Shown in pieces: positions 33,528 through 45,190 of a stretch of 64,000 nt of DNA. The notes beneath the pieces were generated by a model. It searched no databases, was not told the origin of the DNA, and saw only the letters and a list, made by a program, of their open reading frames with translations. The position numbers and the translations under genes are program-made. The stretch comes from Atherix ibis (Eukaryota; Arthropoda; Insecta; Diptera; Athericidae): contig OY282606.1 of the NCBI GenBank assembly GCA_958298945.1, positions 85,815,696-85,879,695 on the forward strand, in the 5' to 3' direction. Every line of letters starts with the position of its first letter. Position 1 is the first letter of the stretch.

Positions 33528-34746
33528 CTGGTGTATAACTTAAAAATGCGGGATTTTTGGCAAACTTTGAGTGTTTATTTTGAAAAATTGTTACAATATA
33601 TTTTATTCAAAGTATTGTCCATCGAAAGTTACTACTTTTTCCCATCTTTCTGGAAACATATGGATTCCGCGCCAAAAAAACTGCTCCGGTTTTGAGGCCA
33701 GGAATGAATTGAGCCAATTTTTGATGCCCTGTTCTGAAGTGAAGCGTATTCTGGTGAGGACGTTTTGCATGGATCTAAACAAATGGTAGTCAGACGGGGC
33801 AAGGTCTGGGCTATAAGGCGGGTGAGGCAAAACTTCCCAGCCACTGTTTTCTAAATAATTTTTAACCGGTCTTGCAACATGAGGCCGAGCGTTGTCATGA
33901 TGGAAAATTATGGCTTCGTGTCTGGTCGCATATTCCGGGCGTTTTTCGGCCAATGCTCGCTTCAAACGGATTAATTGTGTTTGGTAGAGGTCGCCTGTGA
34001 TCGTCTGGCCCGATTTCAATAGCTCATAATAGATCACACTCTTCTGATCCCACCAAATACAGAGCATTACCTTGGCGCCATGGATATTTGGCTTTGGCGT
34101 TGATTTGGCTGGTTGGCCGGGCTTCACATACGATTTTTTGCGCTTTGGGTTGTCGTAATGAATCCATTTTTCGTCGCCAGTAATGATTCGATTCAAAAAC
34201 GACTTCTTTTTCTGCCATTCAAGGAGCATTTCGGACATGCAAAATCGCCTCTCGGCTTCACTTCATATGGGACCCAATTTCCTTGCTTTTGAATGAATCC
34301 TGCTGCTTTCAAACGTTTTAAAATGGCTGCTTGAGTGACTCCCAATGATCTTGCAATTTCTTCTTGAGTTCGACAACAGTCTTCGTTGAGTAATGCCTCC
34401 AAATCTTCATCTTAAAACTTTTTTGGCTGACCTGGTCGTTCTTTGTCTTCCGTGTCAAAATCACCACTTCTGGACCGCACAAATCATCTCTCGCACGTTG
34501 AAATCGATGGAACATATTCAGGATAAGCTTCGGTGAGCAATCGATGTGCTTCAGCTGCACTTTTTTTCAAATTGAAGAAGTAAATCAACACTTCCCGCAA
34601 ATGGGACTTTTTTGGTACGAAATTCGACATTTTTTAAGCAAAAAAAACTTTGTTCCAAAAGGCCATATGAGTTATTATTAACACAAACGATATGTAAGAG
34701 TTATGCCATCTGTTGTCAATCCCGCATTTTTAAGTTATACACCCAA
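33528..34746 (-). mobile_element. Mariner F (mauritiana-type), inserted at the H1/N1 junction
   Basis: The TIRs GTGTATAACTTAAAAATGCG (33531-33550) and its reverse complement (to about 34742) match perfectly over about 25 bp. Length is about 1.22 kb. The uninterrupted paralogue at about 44360-44390 (…ATATTAC / TATAATTTGAG…) shows the empty site, with a TA target. The left TA reads TG here. Confidence 0.9.
33603..34630 (-). pseudogene. Mariner F transposase (DD34D), three catalytic Asp retained
   Basis: Mos1-like (mauritiana) transposase on the minus strand, starting at 34628-34630 (MSNFVPKKSHLREV). The paired HTH region follows, with DEDLEALLNEDCCRTQEEIA. The core frame (33603-34238) carries ITGDEKWIHYDN (first Asp), AIIFHHDNARPH (second) and LPHPPYSPDLAPSDYHLF (third), ending in FDGQYFE. 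Frameshifts near 34450-34560 and 34265 and a stop (TAA) between the helix regions near 34413 break the frame. The catalytic half itself is open for 211 codons. Confidence 0.88.
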
Positions 34747-35465
34747 TATAATTTGAGTTTGGGTTATGCGCTACAATAGACCTCATTGGTCAAGGTGGTT
34801 TGATACTATTCTTTCCTTGCTACCCTGAGACAACCATTCGCTGCTACAGCATAGACAGTAAAAGAAGATATGTTGCCCCCGATAATTGGGGCATGTCGCA
34901 TCTATTTCCAACTTAGAGTGATAAAGATTTGCCCAGAATCACCCATATCGTTTCATTGGGCCATATAGTGGACTACTTCTCCATGGCCCCTTCCGTTCCA
35001 CGTGGCTACGTGTTAAGGCAGATAATTCCCAGTATCGCTGCTATCTTGACGCTGTCTTATTTCTTTCCTCTCTGCTGATGGTTAGACTGTGGATTAAATT
35101 TCCGTCCGATCGTTTATGATATATTCTGGGTCTTTCATCCACTAAAAGCTCGATTGGCGACTTGTGAGCAATCTTAACACGGACAGCGTTATATGTGCGC
35201 TCTGATGATATACTGCCATCACCTGACGCTTGTACGTTTCGGTCCCCATAGTTTCAGTCTATGTTGAGGTCCCCAATGGTTACGCATAATCCTTGCTAAG
35301 GCATTCAAAATCCAAATTACATTTTAAGCAGTGATTCCCAGATGGTTGCCAAAGCTCAACTTGATATTTATCTGAACTCCCAGGAATTGTCAATGTGAGT
35401 AATATTGACTCCTTTACTTTCCTGCTAGTCTACCTCGGTTTTTTTATCACCTTGTTCCAGACCCA
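34747..35465 (-). pseudogene. LINE N remnant, copy N1, antisense to LINE H
   Basis: The minus strand resembles the C-terminal region of R1/jockey-like polymerases. It is a diverged copy of N2 (44.4-45.2 kb) but lacks the RT thumb segment that N2 retains (a deletion between about 35190 and 35270). It directly adjoins the 3' side of H1, interrupted only by mariner F. N2 adjoins H3 at the same point. Confidence 0.6.
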
Positions 35466-35624
35466 CTGATAATAGCCAGTGGCAAAAAATATGAACTGTG
35501 ACAAAATTGTTGATGGATTTTTCGTTAAATTCTTTTTAAAAAAATTACTTAGTTTAATTATGAGGACTTTTTTTTAAAAAATCGTTTCGAATATTTTCTC
35601 TCATTTCATTCACATAACTTTCAA

Positions 35625-35700
35625 ACCGCGACATCTCGTCTGGCGTTCTTTAATTCAGCCGACCTAGACCGAAATCTCGGTTATGGCATCGCGCTCGCAA
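35625..35700 (+). repeat. LINE Q tail fragment
   Basis: A short match to the Q-family 3' tail (GTTCTTTAATTCAGCCGACC), as at 32530 and 14570. Confidence 0.4.
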
Positions 35701-35859
35701 TGATCCAAAATTCGCAGGCTGATTAATTGGATTAGTAAAAAAAAAATTATCTTAACAAAATATAATAAAAGTTTCTATAATTTTCTATTTTGTGTTTTAT
35801 TATTGTTTCCATTTTAGGGTCTTAAATTAAGACCCTAATGTGAAATTTTAAAACCCTAA

Positions 35860-35975
35860 TTATGTTAAAAGGACTTTTAAGTAGGTTAAAAAGACCCTAA
35901 AGTAGGTTAAAGGGACCCTAAAGTAAGTTAGAAAGACCATAAAGTGGGTTAGAAAGACCTTAAAATGGGGTAAAG
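35860..35975. repeat. 21-bp minisatellite
   Basis: Four clear 21-bp units (35881, 35902, 35923, 35944) of the form GTAGGTTAAAAAGACCCTAAA, with flanking partial units. Just upstream, 35814-35838 is a perfect palindrome of the same TTAGGGTCTTAA motif. Confidence 0.85.
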
Positions 35976-38900
35976 TAAAAAGCTCCTCATCGGTTTTTTT
36001 GAAAAAATGCCAATGCAAAAAAATAATACAAAATTTTATTAATTTTTTAAAAGAAAATTTTCATTAGAAAATTTACATATTTTTGAGATTTTTATTCTAA
36101 TTTTAATTATTTATAAATTATGTAACAGGAAAAATGTCTAAAGTGTCACAAGATTTAGGAACACTGCGACGTGTATAGTATGCAGCCGCAATCTTGAGGT
36201 CGAATTCAACTGGAGGTGCTTCTTAGCTGTCCTAAAATAACCTAAGTTATAATGGCGCTAAGAATTTAAATTAAAAAAAAAATATTAGTAAAATAAAACT
36301 TAAAATAATAAAAAAAAAAAAAAAATTTCTTCAAAAAAAAAATTTAAAAATCTGAGGAACTTTTTACTTGCCAAGGTCCTTAAAATGGTATTTTCAAAAA
36401 AAAAAAAAAAATAATACAAAAATATTCACTTAATTCCTTAATAATATTAAGCCATAAGCCATATTTAGTCCCTTCTTTCTTGTTTATAGTGTACCCTTTG
36501 ACACTCTTAAAAAACTCATTAATCACAGACATTACTGACGTTAAATAGTCAAATCGAAAAAATCCACCATTTTTATTAAACTTTTTATGGAAAATTCATA
36601 TCTTCCATAAATATTGTTATATAATTTTCTATTTTAATATCATCTTTTTGGTAATCAAAACAATTTAATTCATGATTCATTTGAAGACTCGTAAAGGAGT
36701 CAAACTTGTCAAAATATTTTAAGGTATTAGCTTCTTGTCTATAAATAAAATTTAATCAAAATTAACCAAAAATAAGGTGAAGATTTATTCATAGTTGCTT
36801 TGTGCAAAAATCAATAAAAAAAAATTTTACAATAAAGAAAAAATAAAAATCATATACCAAGCCTCAAAAGTAGGACTATAAAAATGGAGAAAATTCTCAT
36901 GGGTTTTTATTACACCAAACAAGATACTCGTAAGTAGGAAGATGCCTCCTCTTTCCCATAAAATAAAAATTTACAATAAAAATAATAATAATATTATTAA
37001 AAAATTAATATTCCAACGAAACTGTACAACCGTCATTATTTCATTTGTGGACAAACTCATAATTTAAGATTATCCTTACGTCCGATCATTATAAGATGGG
37101 AAATAAAATGACGAGGTCAATAAATTTTTTTTATGGTATATGTGTTTGTGTGTGTGTGTTTTTTTTTTAAAAAAAAAAAAGTTTTTGGCCTCCCCATAAA
37201 TACTGTAGATTCGATAAATTATTTGATTTACAATCGCTGTTCAATATCGAGTCATTTATACCAATTTTCAAATTTATGGCATCATTCAATTTGATAACGA
37301 ATTGATTTTGATCTGTCTATAAAAACTATTGATAAATATGGAATAGCCAAAAAAAAAAAAAAACAATAAAAAATTACCTAAAAAAAAAACAAAATTACAT
37401 TTTTAAATATTGGATTAGGAAAAAAAAAATTGTTCGATGATATACGATCATGGCTGGTGGTGATCATGGTTCTTTCTTTCTGATGATCAGTTAGCGGGGG
37501 GGGGGATATACGATTGCCATAAAATGTGTCGGCGGTAGTGTTTATATTTTCTGCCCGAAAACATTTAATGAAAAATTAAAAATAATAATCTGACTTGATA
37601 CCATAAAACGATCGCCGCGCACAGTAATAAAACGATCAAGAGACCACCACCACTTGAAGATTGGAAATGAATCTATGCGACGCCAACTTCTAATAAAAAA
37701 ATTTGTTAAACGATTGACCGAACGATCGGAATGATCACACAAGTCAATACTGTAAGGAATGAAGGTATTGATCGGATTGGAATGATCCTATGTGATGAGT
37801 TGAAGGTAATGAAATTATCCGATTGTGATGATTGTGCTGGAGTTGCTATTGTTGATAGGCTAAGATGAATGCCGGATCTAAATTATCTAGGACACTTGGA
37901 AAAGTAGGAAATCGATGAGTATGTGTGCTATTTGAAAAGTATTGTAATTTCTATGGTGAAGATTTTCAACAATTTTCTTGATCCCTCCCGAAGATCGAAG
38001 CGAATACCAATCATTACTTCAGCCGAACACTTAACCATTGATTGTAAGTCCATTTGATTCATGAGGTGTAATTTATACCAGGTGGTTGTTAAAGTTCTTC
38101 TCCTCTGCTCTGACAACGAACGAAATATCTTTAAAATATCAATGACAGGAAGGGATACCATTCACATACAAATTCCAGGTCTACACGTAAATACTTACGG
38201 AGCAATCCGTACATTTCGCACAATCCACAAATGAGGAGTTACTCGATTCCATTCGCATTGACAGTTAAATTGCACTTTGATTCCGTCAATTGAGTAAAGG
38301 TAAATAAATCTCTAAGTTATTGAGTGCATAATTCAAGTCAAATATTTGCCAACATCCAATTCGATGTGCAACGATGGCAGCAACAAATAAATTACCAACA
38401 CAACCTGGGGCCTGAGGTCTAAAAGCCTGGCACCGTAGACCTGATGGCTGGGGGACATGAGACCTGTGACGCGGTTAGTAGCATTTCTTTTGAAAATTCT
38501 GTAAGTAAATTGCGCAATTTCGCACTGAGTATTCGATACTCGATAAGTGGCTAATTGTGGCTTCGCATATTTCAATCCGATGATGAGGATCATGATCTCT
38601 TCTGTCACTGCAATTACTCAATACTTCTAAGGAGAATCTACCTTGACATGGAAGGTTTTAATATGAAAATCGATCAGATTGTTGCCGAAAACGATACTTA
38701 TTTGTCATAAAAGTAAGTTGAGGGGTTTTGATCGAATTTGGTTTTTAGTTTATTTTTTTCTTAGGAGACCTGAAAATTATTTTAAATAAAAATTAATAAA
38801 TGGATGAGATTATAGATTTGGAATTTTAATGAAAGGATAATATTTGATGGATTTGGAAAATTGATTTCGGTCTGGAAAATAAGACAATCTAAAATAAACA

Positions 38901-39484
38901 TATTTACTATCAATTATTAGATTTTAAAATGCTATAATAGGGATTACAGGTATTTAAAAAAAAAGTAAGTGCAGATAGCAATGAAAAAATTAATAAAAAT
39001 CATAGCTTTTGTATCGATAATAAAATTATCCTTTCGAAAAGTATTTTTAATCTACAAGTTACAAAAAATGTTTGCTTTCGACGTAATTTTTGTGAAATTC
39101 TTGAACAAAAAAAATACTCACGATTAATTATGCTTTCGAAAAGTTCCTTTTTTGTATCTCCTTTTTGGGTATTTTAAAAGCCTTTTTTATGCAGAAAATT
39201 TTTAACAAAAGGATACTTTTTCTTGGCTCCTTTAGTAGCAGATCTTTTTACATTTACATATTTGAAATTTTAAAAAAATAATGATATTTGATAGTTTTTA
39301 CTGTTTTATGTATGGAAAATAAGGAAGATTAAAATGAAAATATTTTTTTCTGCTTCCAAATTGAAATTTAAAAAAAATCGATTGGTCTTAAAAAATAATA
39401 GGGCTTGCAAGTATTTGAAAAAAGTGTTTATGCTATAAAAATCGTAGCTTTAACATCGATAATAAAATAATTCTTCCAAAAATG

Positions 39485-39541
39485 AATCTAAAAAGCATTG
39501 TTTGGCTGTTTATAAAAAAGCCAAACAATGCTTTTTAGATT
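39485..39541. repeat. Perfect 23-bp-arm hairpin
   Basis: Arms 39485-39507 and 39519-39541 are exact inverted copies separated by 11 nt. No transposon ends or coding context were seen. Confidence 0.9.
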
Positions 39542-40449
39542 AATTTTTCTGAATGCTTCCGATTATCTATTTTATAATTTTTTAAAAGAAATTCCTTAAC
39601 CCCCCCTACCCCCTGTCCACTATTAAGGAAATTCATTTGACTATTTCCCAATTGATCGCTGAATTAGGAAGTGCTCCATCCACTCTTTTTATCGATTTCC
39701 TAAACTTTTCAATTGCTTTCTTCCAGCCACCTACACCCACCCCATACACTAGTTGGAAATCGTGCGAAGATAAGTATGTCTCTGCTACTCAGCAGATACA
39801 ATAAGGTAAAGCTTGCTGTAGAAAATTTTTCCAAGGACTATTTAGATGATCTCGGAAATTCAGCTCATTGAAAATACATATAGGAACCCTGAACTATAAC
39901 AGTTGAACTCATCTATCTAGCAGCTTCGTTTTCCATGATGAACTGGAGTCAATTAAGGCCCCAATTCAATTTCTCAGTCAACAATAATATAGCCATATTA
40001 AACAATAGCCTATCAGCCCTCAAAGCTATTTGTGGATCGGAAAATGATCAGGTAATCAGTGGGATTCAACGAAATCTGTTAAACAATATAAACATTGAGT
40101 TGCACTAAATTTCAAGTCATGCTGGTATTTTGCCTAATTGAGAGGTTAATATTTTTCCGTGAAAAGCTACCTTCTAACCGTCATGTGCTCAATAAAATTC
40201 CGCACCATTTTGTTCGTACAACTGACCATCCCCAAATATTATTGTAAATCAATGTCACTCAACCTAGAATTTATTTTTGTAGAGTACTCCTTGTATTGCG
40301 CAGCTACTTGACCCAACAACTTCCTTTTAAGTTCTCCATTTAAATTTCTTAAATATTTAAAGATGCTCCAAAAAAATTAATGCTACTCAAAAAACTTTTA
40401 CTTTTCCCTCCAATTACCTATCGGCAAGTTTTTGTTAAGTTAATTAGAG

Positions 40450-40655
40450 GGAAAACTATACGAGACATGAAACTTCGAAATGGCCTCACGGTCGTGGCGC
40501 TTTTTTTCTAAAGAGACTATAGATATACTGATCCCAACAGTGTGTGGGATTTTTTCGCATTAAAATTGGCCTCCCTTTTCGTAAAATATGACTCTCAATT
40601 GAACAATCGCCAGGTATCATTTCATAGGGAATTGGGTGACATCAACCCTATTATA
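40450..40655 (+). pseudogene. LINE H remnant, copy H2, first part
   Basis: It matches 32610-32800 of H1, including the TGGCCTCA...GTGGCG segment and the AGTGTGTGGGATTTTT segment. It is interrupted by DD41D element I and resumes at 41914. Confidence 0.65.
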
Positions 40656-40657
40656 TA

Positions 40658-41913
40658 GGGTTTTTCAATTTCGGCCATTTGTAATATGTCATAATCTGTC
40701 ATTTTTATTTCATTTTATTCAATAATGTCTACAATTTTATAATGGAAAGATATAGGCAAGAACAACGTTTACGAGTTATTTAAATTTGTTATCAAAATAA
40801 TCGTTCTCCAATTGCAACTTTTCGTGCGCTTTTGCCACTTTATGGTTGTAATAATCGTCCAACTGTGCTATTCGTCGAATTGTTAAAAATTTCGAGCGTA
40901 CATTTTCTTTACATAATGTTCAAGTGCCAATAAGACAAAGAACCGCTCGAAGTAATGAAAATATTGCTGTCGTTCAAGCAAGTGTTGCTGAAGACCGCAA
41001 TTTGTCGATTCCAAGTCATTATCAAGAATTAGAACTGTCTCAAAGCACAACCAGGCGGATTTTGAGAAAGAATTTGGGCTCGCATCCGTATAAAATTGTT
41101 ATCACTCAAGAACTGAAGCCATTGGACCAACGTAAACGGCGTGAATTTGCTGATTTTGTCTTGGAACAACTTGAAAACGACAACGATTTTTTTAAGAAAA
41201 TCATCTTCTCCGATGAGGCTCACTTTTATCTGAGTGGTGCGGTAAATAAACAAAACTGTCGATTCTTGTGCAAAAAAAATCCACAAATTATTAATGAGCA
41301 CCCATTACATTCACCTAAATTGACACTTTGGTGTGGTTTTTGGTCTGGTGGAATCATCGGTCCATACTTCTTTCGAAATGAAGCTGGTAACACCGTTACT
41401 GTCAATGGCGGGCGGTATAGATCGATGATAACCAATTTTTAAGGCCGAAATTGGAAGAAGTTGATCTTGACAACATCTGGTTCCAACAAGACGGGGCTAC
41501 GTGCCACACAGCACGTGCAACAACCGAATTATTGCTAGAAAAGTTTGGAGATTCGATTATTTCAAGAAACTGTGACATTGAATGGCCTCCAAGAAGTTGT
41601 GATTTCTTCTGGGGTTATTTGAAATCATTGGTCTTTAGCAATAAACCAGACTCTCTTCAAGCTTTAGAAGTCAATATTGAACGTGCTATTCATGACAGAC
41701 GACTTGATTTATTGGAAAAGTGCTCGAAAATTGGGTTCATCGAATTTGTTCCTGCAAAAGAAGTCGTAGAGGCCATTTGAATTACGTTTTATTCAGAACT
41801 TAATTGTATCGATTGTACTTCACATTAAATAAAAAACATTTGAATTTCCTTAACAATTAGTAAGTGTTTTTTTTGTTGAAAAGAAATCATATCACTCTTA
41901 TTCGAAAACCCTT
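40658..41913 (+). mobile_element. DD41D-type element I, inserted in LINE H2
   Basis: The ends carry short TIRs (GGGTTTTTC at the left; GAAAACCC at the right) with TA at both flanks. The corresponding uninterrupted place in H1 lies at about 32796-32820 (CCTATTATCCTATTTA). Length is about 1.26 kb. Confidence 0.82.
40742..41780 (+). pseudogene. DD41D-type transposase of element I
   Basis: IS630/Tc1/mariner-superfamily transposase. The start region MERYRQEQRLRV is at 40742, with stops after it. An open frame of about 172 codons (40924-41442) contains an HTH region, then IIFSDEAHF (first Asp), CGFWSGGIIGPYFF and NGGRYRSMI. After a frameshift at 41442-41451 the next frame (41451-41780) has IWFQQDGATCHTARAT (second Asp) and WPPRSCDFFWGYLK. 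Comparison with J's CDLSPLDYFLWG shows that about four residues, including the third Asp, are missing from the third-Asp block here. Spacing in J-type relatives fits DD41D (rosa/visitor-like). Confidence 0.82.
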
Positions 41914-42458
41914 TACTATTTAGGCTGCCGGCTGCCATTTTCTTATTCGTTTTCCTAGTGGAGTTTATTTATTACTCTCGATAAGTTTTCAGCTACTTTT
42001 CCTCAACATACCGGCGATCTAAGATCTACATTATATCAGGCAGCCGAGCTGTTGTCTCGTCTGATGTTCAATTAAAGCTAGTTTGGAAAATCCTTGCGGT
42101 CCTAAATGGCCTGACTAGATATACAAAAATGTAATTTTATGTTTGTATCAGGTCATGAGAATATCGAAGATTGCGAACTAGCAGATAAACTTTCCAAAAG
42201 GGGAACGAATACTCCGTTCATTGAATCAGAATCATTCGGTGGTAATCCAAAGAGCCGCCGGGAGTCCATTATTGAGTCCTGGGAATGTTTAGTTAAAAGC
42301 TCATACTAGAATAATTCGCCTGGCATAAATCACTCCAAAAAATTAATCTTCTTTTCTAAGAAATGGCGACAGAGGTCCCTAAACTCAACAAACCAGACCT
42401 AAGGATACTCACTGACATATTCACTGGCCATTGTCTGTTAAGATATTATCTTAATATA
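41914..42458 (+). pseudogene. LINE H2 continuation (RNase H and Cys-rich tail)
   Basis: Continues LINE H2 after element I, matching 32810-33340 of H1. It contains the RNase H-like region (about 42040-42200) and the LNKPDLR...FTGHCLLRYYL segment (about 42375-42450), where element J is inserted. Confidence 0.65.
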
Positions 42459-43724
42459 GGGTGGTCCATCTAGCGGTTGCATTTTGAACCACTATTTATT
42501 TGAAGTATTTGAGTGTTAAATGTCATCACGAATTGATAGATTGTTAGTTGAACGTCTGAATTTTACGAAATGGTAATCCATACGCTCGAAGAAAACTGGG
42601 AAATATTGAGAACCTACTTCCAAAGTGGTGGTGAGTCTTCAACCCAAACTGTGAGAAATTTAAAAAACAAAATGAGCAAAGATCAAATGCCATCACGTCA
42701 AAATGTGGACAAATTCGTGAAGCGAGTTCACGAAACTGGTTTGTTAGTTGCCAAAGCAACTCGTTCCCGCTCTAAGACAGTGCGTGCGACCGAGAATATT
42801 GCCGCCGTTGCTGAAAATGTCAGTGATCATCAATCAAAATCAGCTCGTCACCGTTCTCAGGAATTGAACATTTCTCGCACTTCTCTGTTGAGAATTTTGC
42901 ACAAAGACCTCGGTATGAAAGCTTACAAAGTTCAATTAGTCCAACAGCTAAAGCCGCATGACCATCCGTTGCGTTTTCGGTTTGCCCAATGGGCTCAAGA
43001 TCATTTGGCCGAAGATGAGCATTTTTACAGAAAAATCATCTTTCCGGATGAGGCCCATTTCCACCTCGGTGGGTATGTCAACAAACAAAATGGTCGCATC
43101 TGGGGCTCAGAAAATCCACAAGTCACCATGGAAAAGCCCATGCATATACAACGAGTCACGGTTTGGTGCGGATTTTGGACTGGAGGCATCATTGGCCCGT
43201 TCTTTTTCGAAAACGATGAAGGAGCCGCCGTTACGATCAATGGTGAGCGCTATCGTGGCATGCTTAACAATTTTTTGTTTCCAAAAGTTGAAGAGAATTG
43301 CATAGGCGTTATTTGGTTTCACCAGCACGGGGCCACTTGCCACACAGCCAACGTAACAATCCAACTTTTGGGCACTGCTTTCGAAAACTGATTAATCAGC
43401 CGAAATTCTGATGTCAATTGGCCGCCTCGGACCTGTGATTTGAGCCCGTTGGATTATTTTCTGTGGGGAGCCGTTAAGGGTAAAAATTACGCAAGCCATC
43501 CAGAGACAATTGAGGTCTTGAAACACGAAATCAAAGTTGCCGTTGAAGAGATACAGGCCCAGAAAATCGAAAATGTACTGAAAAATTGGGTCGAGCGAAT
43601 GGGGTACTGTAAGACCAGCCGTGGCAGTCATTTAAATGATGTTGTGTTTCCAGAAATTAAAAAAAAATATACACCAGTTTTTTTTTATTTACTTTTTAAA
43701 ATGCAACTTTTAAATGGTTCAGAA
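42459..43724 (+). mobile_element. DD41D-type element J (J1), inserted in LINE H2
   Basis: The left TIR starts GGGTGGTCCATCTAGCGGTT after TA (42457-42458). The right end, ATGCAACTTTTAAATGG at about 43700-43716, is the inverted counterpart but its outer bases are decayed. LINE H resumes at about 43727 with GGCAAATCTAAGAGG, comparable with 52497 in H4. J2 at 21.6 kb is a deletion derivative. Confidence 0.85.
42519..43700 (+). pseudogene. DD41D-type transposase of element J, second Asp lost
   Basis: An open frame from 42570 to 43391 (273 codons) has HTH regions in residues about 1-110, IIFPDEAHFHLGGYVNKQ (first Asp), VWCGFWTGGIIGPFFF, NGERYRGM, and then IWFHQHGATCHTA, where the second catalytic Asp is replaced by His. 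A TGA ends the frame at 43389-43391 (Arg codon CGA in J2). The same frame continues with WPPRTCDLSPLDYFLWG (third Asp; about 43420-43470) and a C-terminal tail to about 43690. A stop near 42574 separates the MSSRIDRLL start at 42519 from the main frame. It could not cut DNA as it stands. Confidence 0.88.
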
Positions 43725-43764
43725 TTGGCAAATCTAAGAGGACAATGTGTAAGATATAATAAAA

Positions 43765-44080
43765 AAAAACTTAGTAAAACCCTTAAAACTAAAAATTTTT
43801 ACTAAACAAATTTTACTGAAGGTCTTAAAACTAAAAAAAAATGCGTCAGTCTTTGAACTAAAAAATGTTTGCTGAAAGTCCTAAAACTAATAATTTTTAC
43901 CGAAGGTTCTTGAGCTTAAAGAATTAAAGTCTTAAAAGTAAACAACATATTCTTAAGATAGTACGTCTAAAATAATTTCACGGAAGGTCCTAAATACTAA
44001 AAAAAGTTACCAAATATCTTTAAGCTAAATAAATTTTCCTAGAGGTCCTAAAGATATCAATTAAATATAACTAGAGGTCT
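43765..44080. repeat. Diverged short-period tandem repeat
   Basis: Repeated modules of the type CTAAAAATTTTTACTGAAGG followed by TCCTAAAA recur about every 35-45 bp with heavy divergence. Non-coding. Confidence 0.6.
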
Positions 44081-44109
44081 TTTACTTAACAATGTATTGG
44101 TTAACGGAA

Positions 44110-44200
44110 GAAGAAATCTAGGCGAATGAAATTGTGGATGGTACTTATGGTCCCAATATTATCACAGCTCATTACGTGCAATTTTGGTTTCATCGAATTA
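44110..44200 (+). pseudogene. Fragment of B/O-family mariner HTH region
   Basis: The plus strand encodes DGTYGPNIITAHYVQFWFHR, matching the VYGPDTVTANHAQFWFRRF segment of B2 and the same region in O. Only about 90 bp remain. Confidence 0.6.
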
Positions 44201-44378
44201 CTCTAGAGGCACTTAAACTCAACAAGCCAAACTTAAGACTAATTACCAGCCTATTTGCTAGGCACTGTGAATAGTCAGAAACTTTGGCATCTTCGTTTGG
44301 GATTCACTAATCGCTGCGACATCTTTCGGCTACTTGTCAATATGAGATTAAGGTTCGCTAAAAGCCCCTATATTACTA
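44200..44378 (+). pseudogene. LINE H remnant, copy H3 (tail only)
   Basis: Repeats the LNKPNLRL...LFARHC segment and the LRHLRLGFTNRCD-like tail seen in H1 and H4. It joins LINE N2 at 44378, the same junction as H1/N1. Confidence 0.6.
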
Positions 44379-45190
44379 TAATTTGAGTTTGGGTTGTGCA
44401 CCACAACAGACTTCATTGGTCGAGGTGGTTGGATACTATTTGCCCTTGCTATCCTGGGACAGCTATTCACCGCTAAAGCGTAGCCAGTGGAAGAAGATAT
44501 ATTGCCTCCAACAATTGGGGCATGTCGTATCAATTTCCAACTTACAGCGATATAGATATTCTCTGAGACACCCATATCCTTTCATTGAGATATATAGTGG
44601 ACTACTTCTGCAATGACCACTTCCATTCCACGTGGCTACGTCTTGAAACAGATAATTCCAAGTATCGCTGCTGTCTTAACGCTGTCTTACTTCTTTCCTT
44701 TCTGCTGATGGTTAGACGATTGATTTAATATCTCTTCCATCGTCTATGATATATTCTGAGTCTTTCATTCGCCAAAAGCTCGATTAGTGGCTTATTACCG
44801 ATTACAAAGACAGCCTTATTCGAGCAAGGATATAATACTATTGAGACTCGAATTGCTCTCTGATGATATACTACCATCACCTGACGCTTGTACATTTCAG
44901 TCACCATAGTTTTAGTCCAAATAGGGGCTGCGTAGAGTATCAAAGAGCTAATAATTGTGGATAGAATCCAGCGATGGCTATGTTGAGGTCCCCCATGGTT
45001 AGGCATAATCCTTGCTTGTTATGCATTCAAAACCCGAATTACATTTTAAGCAGCGTTTCACAAATGTTCGCCAAAGCTCAACCTAGCATTTATCTGAACT
45101 CCCAGAAATCGTCAAAGTTTGTAATAGACTCCTTTATTTTCCTGCTGGTCACTTGTCCTGGCTCGGTTTTTTGATCACCATTGTCCAGGC
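44379..45190 (-). pseudogene. LINE N remnant, copy N2 (RT thumb to C-terminus)
   Basis: The minus strand reads ILSTIISSLILYAAPIWTKT (about 44900-44960), MYKRQVMVVYHQRAIRVS and LIELLANERLRIYHRR (about 44730-44800). This is the typical order VLLYGAPVW, then QR.AALR, then P..LLA.ER of R1/jockey-like polymerases. Lower coordinates encode a Cys-containing CPNCW segment (about 44500-44520). Frame breaks are frequent. It contains the empty site for mariner F at about 44360-44390. Confidence 0.7.

Larger units (their letters stand above)
35700..40450. other. Long AT-rich non-coding stretch
   Basis: No gene or transposon domain was recognised. It includes a 21-bp minisatellite (35860-35975), several A-runs, a (TG)n tract at about 37139-37160, a G-run at 37495-37507, and a perfect hairpin at 39485-39541. 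The part at 37540-38650 is less AT-rich than its surroundings and could be unique host DNA. Confidence 0.4.

Noticed and set aside
37542..38608. Small frames as host exons
   Set aside because: No recognisable domain, no consistent splice-site and phase arrangement, and lengths are typical of chance frames.
39485..39541. Hairpin as a microRNA precursor
   Set aside because: The arms are perfectly complementary and short with no bulges, unlike typical animal pre-miRNAs; an inverted duplication explains it better without expression data.
43025..43364. Minus-strand and alternative frames over the J and I transposases (also 41029-41435, 42544-42759)
   Set aside because: Shadows of the transposase frames, with no domain similarity.
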